A program made the position numbers and the translations under genes. Positions 59,611 to 64,000 of a stretch of 64,000 bases of DNA are shown here, in pieces; within the stretch, counting starts at the first letter, position 1; the number at the start of each line of letters is the position of its first letter. The notes below the pieces were generated by a model. It worked only from the letters and a program-made list of their open reading frames with translations, ran no database searches and was not told the origin of the DNA. This stretch comes from an uncultured Desulfovibrio sp. GTDB lineage: Bacteria > Desulfobacterota > Desulfovibrionia > Desulfovibrionales > Desulfovibrionaceae. The stretch is from NCBI GenBank assembly GCA_913063155.1, contig CAJXYU010000005.1, forward strand, positions 186,001 to 250,000, in the 5' to 3' direction.

Positions 59611-60075
59611 ATGGCGAAGTACAAGATTCTGGTCATGAACGGCCCCAACCTTGGTCACCTGGGCAAACGCCAGCCGGAAATCTATGGTTCCCAGGGAATG
59701 GACGCCGTGTCCGGCTTGCTGGATCAGGTCATGGGGCGCGATGCCGGTAATGTGGATCTGGAGTTCTTCCAGTCCAATACCGAGGGAACGCTCATCGACC
59801 GCCTCGAACAGGCTCGTGATGAGGGAGTGCATGGCGTGGCCTTCAACGCAGGGGCATATACCCACACCAGCCTGGCTCTGGCCGACTGCCTGGCGTGGAT
59901 CGGTGTCCCGTGCGTGGAAGTGCACCTGAGCAACATCTGGGCCCGCACCGGCCAGCCTCTCAGGCAGCGGAGCCTCATGGGTGAACGGTGTGTCGGCGTC
60001 ATTGCCGGATTCGGAATTCTGAGTTATGCCTTGGCCGTTCAGGCGCTTTATATGCGTCTTGAAGCTGAGGGTTAG
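59611..60075 (+). CDS. aroQ: 3-dehydroquinate dehydratase, type II
   Basis: A 154-residue enzyme of the shikimate pathway: [22 protein letters not shown] (catalytic Tyr and mobile loop Arg), [32 protein letters not shown] (Asn and Gly contacts) and [12 protein letters not shown] (catalytic His). It forms dodecamers in known members. The start at 59611 has CAGGAG upstream. An efp gene follows after 31 bp on the same strand, a common pair. Confidence 0.95.
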   Translation: MAKYKILVMNGPNLGHLGKRQPEIYGSQGMDAVSGLLDQVMGRDAGNVDLEFFQSNTEGTLIDRLEQARDEGVHGVAFNAGAYTHTSLALADCLAWIGVPCVEVHLSNIWARTGQPLRQRSLMGERCVGVIAGFGILSYALAVQALYMRLEAEG

Positions 60076-60106
60076 TATTTTAATTGATGAATGGATTGGA
60101 GAAAAG

Positions 60107-60664
60107 ATGATTTCCACAAGTGAATTCAAGCCCGGCAAGAAAATCGAAATCGATGGAAAGCCTTTTGAGATAATCAAGTCCGAACACTACAAGCCCGGCA
60201 AGGGCGGCGCCATGGTCCGCACCAAGCTGAAGCAGATGATTACCGGCCAGGTTCTGGACAAGACCTTCCGTTCCGGTGAAAAGGTCAAAAAGGCCGACGT
60301 GGTGCACCAGGACATGCAGTACCTGTACAAGGAAGCCAAGGACTTCGTGTTCATGAACCTTGAAACCTACGACCAGATGTTCGTTCCTGGCGACAACGTG
60401 GGCGAAAAGGGCGGCTACATCAAGGAAGGCGATACCGTGAAGGTCATGCTCTACAAAGGTGAGCTCATAGGTGTCGATCTGCCTGCTTCCGTTGTCCTGG
60501 AAGTTACCGAAACCGAACCCGGCATCCAGGGCGACCGCGTCAGCGGCGCAACCAAGCCTGCAACCATGGAGACCGGGCTGAACGTCAACGTGCCCCTGTT
60601 CATCAATATCGGCGACAAGGTCAAGATCGATACTCGTTCAGGGGAATATCTCGGCCGCGAGTAG
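60107..60664 (+). CDS. efp: Elongation factor P
   Basis: A 185-residue EF-P: N-terminal KOW-like domain with the modifiable Lys in [14 protein letters not shown] (near residue 34), then two OB-fold domains ([48 protein letters not shown]). EF-P relieves ribosome stalling at poly-proline. The ATG at 60107 has GGAGAAAAG upstream. The modifying enzymes (EpmA/B) are not in view. A terminator follows. Confidence 0.96.
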   Translation: MISTSEFKPGKKIEIDGKPFEIIKSEHYKPGKGGAMVRTKLKQMITGQVLDKTFRSGEKVKKADVVHQDMQYLYKEAKDFVFMNLETYDQMFVPGDNVGEKGGYIKEGDTVKVMLYKGELIGVDLPASVVLEVTETEPGIQGDRVSGATKPATMETGLNVNVPLFINIGDKVKIDTRSGEYLGRE

Positions 60665-60702
60665 GCGTTTGTCCTTTTTGTCGGCTTTATGTAATGATTA
60701 AG

Positions 60703-60734
60703 AGGTCGTGGGCGCAAGCCTGTGACCTTTTTTT
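60703..60734 (+). terminator. Terminator after efp
   Basis: AGGTC-G-TGGGC pairs with GCCTG-T-GACCT around GCAA, followed by TTTTTTT. Confidence 0.8.
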
Positions 60735-60753
60735 ACTCGAATAAAGGTGGAGA

Positions 60754-63039
60754 ATGGCTCGTAAGGCGAAAAATATCGTCACACCGGAACCCCAGAAACG
60801 CTATCGCAAGGAGCTTGCAGGGTTGGCCCTCATCTTCCTTGCCGTATTTCTGTTCCTGAGTGTTTATTCCTTCAACGCAGGCGATCCTTCCTTCAATCAG
60901 GCCGTGAGCGACGGCTGGAAGGTCCGTAATGTCATGGGGGTCGTCGGGTCCTATGTCGCCGGGCTTCTGGTGCAGGCCTTCGGTGTCGGCGCGGCCGTTT
61001 GGCCTCTGTTGTTTCTGTATTGGGGACTTTCTCAGTTCGTCGCCCGTCTGCACCTGACGTGGCGGCGCTGGGTCGGTCTGACCGGCCTGTTTCTCAGCCT
61101 CATCGCCTGGGCATGTCATCCGTGGGTATCGGATGTGCCTGCCGATGCATACGGATTCGTGGGCGGCGGATTTTTCGGCAGGGAAATCATCAGCAAGCTT
61201 ACGCTTCCCTACCTGCGTCCGGCCGGGGCCTTCCTGCTTTGGTTGTTCATTTCCATAGCGTCTTTGCAGCTTTTTGTGGGATTTTCCTGGAATGCCGTCT
61301 TCCGCAGGCTGCAATGGCTTGGGGCTTTACTGCTGGCTTTTCTGGCCGAACGCCGAGAACGCTTGGCCGATGATATGGCCCGGAGAAAGGCGGCCAAGGC
61401 TGCGAAAGCCGCTGAAAAGGCCGAAATCGAGGAAGAGGAGGACATTCTTGAACCTCCGTTTCTCATGGATTCGCCCAAAAACGAACCCAAGGAGAGCCCT
61501 CAGCCGGTCATCGAGGCTGCACGTGAAAACCGTAAGATGCGCAAGACCTCCGAGTCCAAGCCGGCAAAAACAAAGGCGCCTGTTGTTTCTTCGGCAGGGA
61601 CGGATGCCCCCCTGCCGGAAATCAACCTTTTGAGCGAGCCGCCTCAGCAGGAGAACTCTCAGGATAAGTCCCTCATCAACGAGCGTGCGGAAAGGCTTAC
61701 CGCCTGTCTGGCCGATTTCAAGATTGAGGGCGAAATCCAGCAGGTCATGCCCGGGCCGGTGGTGACCATGTATGAATATAAACCCGCACCGGGTATCAAG
61801 GTCAGCAAGATCGAAAATCTGACAGACGATATAGCCATGGCCCTCAAGGCCACCTCCGTGCGTATCGAGGCCCCCATCCCAGGCAAGGATAGTGTGGGAA
61901 TCGAGATTCCCAACGATGACCGCCAGACCGTGTATCTGCGTGACGTCTTCGAATCCAAGGTTTTTACGGGCAGCAAGTCGCCTCTGACACTGGCCATCGG
62001 CATGGATATCGAGGGTAATCCGCAGGTGGCCGACCTGGCCAAGATGCCGCACCTGCTGGTGGCGGGCGCCACCGGGGCCGGGAAAAGTGTCTGCCTGAAT
62101 TCCTTTTTGTTGAGCATGCTCTACAAGGCCTCGCCCGAAGAGGTGAAGTTGCTTCTGGTGGACCCCAAGCGCATCGAGCTTGCTCCGTATGCCTCCCTGC
62201 CGCACCTCGTGCATCCGGTGGTTACGGAAATGGCTCTGGCCAAGAGCGCTCTGGAGTGGGCGGTCTTCGAGATGGATTGCCGTTACCAGAGTATGGCCAA
62301 GCTCGGCGTACGCAACATCGAGGGCTACAACAAGAAGTTGGCCAGCTTGGGCGACGACCGTCCGGAAGGGTTGGAGGCGCTTAAACCCATGCCGTACCTC
62401 GTCATTATTATTGACGAGCTTGCGGACTTGATGATGACCGCAGCCAAGGAAGTGGAAATGCACATTGTGCGCCTGGCCCAGCTGGCCCGTGCCGCAGGCA
62501 TCCACATGATCCTGGCCACGCAGCGGCCCAGTGTGGACGTTGTCACCGGTCTGATCAAGGCCAACTTTCCGACCCGCATTTCCTTTTTCGTGACTTCGAA
62601 ATTCGACTCGCGCACCATTCTGGATGCAGTTGGCTCGGAACGCCTGCTCGGCCGTGGGGATATGCTCTTCAAGCCCAGCGGCGGCAAGCTCAAACGCATG
62701 CATGGAGCATACGTTGATGAGGCCGAGATCGCCGGAGTCGTGGAATTCTGGAACAATCGTGTGCAGCAGGAGTTCGATCTGGACTTCAACGACTGGAAAC
62801 AGGATGAAGGTGGTGGGAACGGTGGCGGTGCGTTCGGCGGCGGTTCGTCGGACGACCCGGTATACAACGAAGCGGTACAGTTTGTGCTTGAACAGGGCAA
62901 GGCGTCCATTTCCCTCATTCAACGCAGGTTCCGTATCGGGTTCAACCGTGCTGCACGCTACATTGAGCAGATGGAGCAGGAAGGGCTGCTTGGACCACAG
63001 GAAGGCAGCAAGCCGAGACGAGTCATTAAGCCGGAATAA
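60754..63039 (+). CDS. ftsK: DNA translocase FtsK
   Basis: A 761-residue FtsK/SpoIIIE protein. Four N-terminal membrane helices (about 22-185) are followed by a charged, Pro/Lys/Glu-rich linker (about 200-310), the motor domain with Walker A VAGATGAGKSVCLN (near 443) and Walker B VIIIDELADLM, and the winged-helix gamma domain (about 700-761, QGKASISLIQRRFRIGFNRAARYIEQMEQEG). It moves chromosome ends at division and coordinates dimer resolution. Shorter linker than E. coli FtsK. The lolA gene follows within 13 bases. Confidence 0.96.
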   Translation: MARKAKNIVTPEPQKRYRKELAGLALIFLAVFLFLSVYSFNAGDPSFNQAVSDGWKVRNVMGVVGSYVAGLLVQAFGVGAAVWPLLFLYWGLSQFVARLHLTWRRWVGLTGLFLSLIAWACHPWVSDVPADAYGFVGGGFFGREIISKLTLPYLRPAGAFLLWLFISIASLQLFVGFSWNAVFRRLQWLGALLLAFLAERRERLADDMARRKAAKAAKAAEKAEIEEEEDILEPPFLMDSPKNEPKESPQPVIEAARENRKMRKTSESKPAKTKAPVVSSAGTDAPLPEINLLSEPPQQENSQDKSLINERAERLTACLADFKIEGEIQQVMPGPVVTMYEYKPAPGIKVSKIENLTDDIAMALKATSVRIEAPIPGKDSVGIEIPNDDRQTVYLRDVFESKVFTGSKSPLTLAIGMDIEGNPQVADLAKMPHLLVAGATGAGKSVCLNSFLLSMLYKASPEEVKLLLVDPKRIELAPYASLPHLVHPVVTEMALAKSALEWAVFEMDCRYQSMAKLGVRNIEGYNKKLASLGDDRPEGLEALKPMPYLVIIIDELADLMMTAAKEVEMHIVRLAQLARAAGIHMILATQRPSVDVVTGLIKANFPTRISFFVTSKFDSRTILDAVGSERLLGRGDMLFKPSGGKLKRMHGAYVDEAEIAGVVEFWNNRVQQEFDLDFNDWKQDEGGGNGGGAFGGGSSDDPVYNEAVQFVLEQGKASISLIQRRFRIGFNRAARYIEQMEQEGLLGPQEGSKPRRVIKPE

Positions 63040-63051
63040 TTGGAGATATCT

Positions 63052-63738
63052 GTGAGAAAAATACTGAGTGTACTGTGTCTGGCCCTTGTCGTAACTACCT
63101 CCAGCGCCTTTGCGGGCGCGCCGATACCAATGGCGGACCTGCCGGACGCCATACAGAAGAAGTATGACGACATGGGGACATTCACTGCATCCTTTGTGCA
63201 AGAATTGACCAACGTTTCCAGCGGTGAGGTCGAGATACGCAATGGGAGCATCTGGTTCAAACAGCCGTCGCTGGTGCGTTGGGAAACCAAGATGCCGGAA
63301 AAGGAAATTTTGGTGCTTGGTCCAGAAGAGGCCTGGGATTATTTCGAAGATGAGGGACTGGCCTTCAAGTATCGCGTTTCCGGCCTGCTGGATTCCAAGA
63401 CCATCCTGCGCTTCATTTCCGGTCAGGCCAATATAAAAGAAGATTTCTACATCAAGACACAATGGGAAGGCGCAGACCAGGTCCGCAGGAAGTGGGGCAA
63501 GGGATACGTCATTCTTCAGCTTACCCCCAAGGAGCCCGAGCCGGGTATGGTGCAAGCCTACATCGGTGTGGAGCCCGACACCGGGTTGCTGCGGCAGGTC
63601 ATGATCGTTGATTTCTACGGCAACGGAAATGAGATCAGGTTGTCCGACGTGAAAACTTCGGTGGATATCGACCCGAAGCTTTTCACCTTCACTCCACCTA
63701 AAGGTACGCAAATCGAAGACAACACACAGGCCTACTAG
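63052..63738 (+). CDS. lolA: Outer-membrane lipoprotein carrier LolA
   Basis: A 228-residue periplasmic chaperone. The signal peptide (about residues 1-22, ending AFAGA) precedes the LolA fold, with FTASFVQELTNVSSGEVEIRNGSIWFKQPSLVRWE as the family signature. It carries lipoproteins from LolCDE to the outer membrane. The GTG at 63052 has GGAG six bases upstream, better than the TTG at 63040. It sits right after ftsK, the same order as in many proteobacteria. A bidirectional terminator follows. Confidence 0.92.
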   Translation: MRKILSVLCLALVVTTSSAFAGAPIPMADLPDAIQKKYDDMGTFTASFVQELTNVSSGEVEIRNGSIWFKQPSLVRWETKMPEKEILVLGPEEAWDYFEDEGLAFKYRVSGLLDSKTILRFISGQANIKEDFYIKTQWEGADQVRRKWGKGYVILQLTPKEPEPGMVQAYIGVEPDTGLLRQVMIVDFYGNGNEIRLSDVKTSVDIDPKLFTFTPPKGTQIEDNTQAY

Positions 63739-63756
63739 CCTGTTGATGGTATAAGT

Positions 63757-63796
63757 CACAAAAAAGCCAGTCCCGTCCGGGGCTGGCTTTTTTGTG
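63757..63796. terminator. Bidirectional terminator between lolA and the pseudouridine synthase gene
   Basis: A 14-bp perfect stem, CACAAAAAAGCCAG with CTGGCTTTTTTGTG, around a 12-base loop gives T-runs on both strands. Confidence 0.88.
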
Positions 63797-63810
63797 TTCA
63801 ATCGATTGGT

Positions 63811-64000
63811 TTATTGAAGCCTTACGGCCTTTTTGAGTGTAGCGAGCTCCTCTTCATTCAGTTCGCGCCACTGGCCTTTGGATAGGTTGCCCAGCTTGAC
63901 CGGTCCCTGCTTGATGCGTTTCAGGGTCAGAATGCTCAGGCCGAGATCCCTGCACATTCGCCTGATTTGGCGGTTCACACCCTGCATGAGGGTCAGCTCC
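63811..64000 (-). CDS. 3' end of an rRNA pseudouridine synthase gene (RluB/RsuA family)
   Basis: A partial gene, 62 codons plus stop on the minus strand, continuing beyond the window. The C terminus reads LTLMQGVNRQIRRMC, then LKRIKQGPVKLGNLSKGQWREL, the conserved G-x-N-R-Q-I-R-R-M and L-x-x-G-x-W-R-x-L ends of RluB/RluE/RluF/RsuA enzymes. Which uridine is modified cannot be told from this fragment. Confidence 0.85.
   Translation of the reverse strand, partial: ELTLMQGVNRQIRRMCRDLGLSILTLKRIKQGPVKLGNLSKGQWRELNEEELATLKKAVRLQ

Noticed and set aside
61327-63801. 824-codon open frame on the minus strand
   Set aside because: It is antisense to ftsK and lolA; His/Gly-rich composition is typical of a shadow frame.

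Overview
The window looks like chromosomal DNA of a GC-rich, anaerobic, motile, Gram-negative sulfate reducer of the Desulfovibrionaceae, probably a Desulfovibrio or Pseudodesulfovibrio relative. This is inferred from gene content: a birA - pyruvate carboxylase - PEP-synthase-like trio, a two-gene sufC-sufB system, a single-chain succinate-CoA ligase, LPS export genes (lptF, lptG, lolA) and several flagellar genes. No phage or plasmid replication genes are visible.

Layout. 0-4 kb: a Lon-like protease, a tiny membrane protein and a glycosyltransferase. 4-13 kb (minus strand): a triple-rhodanese sulfurtransferase, a YibE/F membrane protein, a secreted alkaline phosphatase with a PHO-box-like site upstream, NhaB, an SLC13-type permease and a universal stress protein. 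13.8-18.6 kb: the most unusual locus. A Lon protease with a response-regulator receiver domain in place of the Lon N-domain faces a histidine kinase / sigma-54 activator pair. 19-24 kb: a periplasmic binding protein, tRNA-Thr and tRNA-Pro, cheW, an Smr-domain protein and sufCB. 24-28 kb: glycosyltransferases. 28-33 kb: fused succinate-CoA ligase, an unknown gene, a single-domain receiver, CCA-adding enzyme and biotin ligase. 33-41 kb: pyruvate carboxylase with a C-terminal zinc ribbon and an enlarged PEP-synthase-like enzyme. 41-50 kb: a DsbA-like thioredoxin protein, then motility genes (flaG with a FliA-type promoter, a FapA-domain protein, motA and two motB genes), PilZ and TPR/pseudo-receiver genes. 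50-53 kb: hemolysin III homologue, methyltransferase and GH13 glucosidase. 53-55.4 kb: an AT-rich dehydrogenase gene between two 121-bp direct repeats, beside tmRNA and tRNA-Met. 55.5-64 kb: housekeeping genes uppP, lptF, lptG, engB, aroQ, efp, ftsK, lolA and the end of a pseudouridine synthase gene.

How the genes work together. BirA can biotinylate the adjacent pyruvate carboxylase, which with the PEP-synthase-like enzyme controls the pyruvate/oxaloacetate/PEP node. lptF, lptG, lolA and uppP serve the cell envelope. MotA with two MotB paralogues could make mixed stators. The receiver-Lon and the neighbouring two-component system suggest phosphorylation-controlled proteolysis; this is inference.

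Functions are read from motifs and family knowledge. No database search was possible. Start codons were chosen mainly by ribosome-binding-site spacing and family length, and alternatives are noted where they matter.
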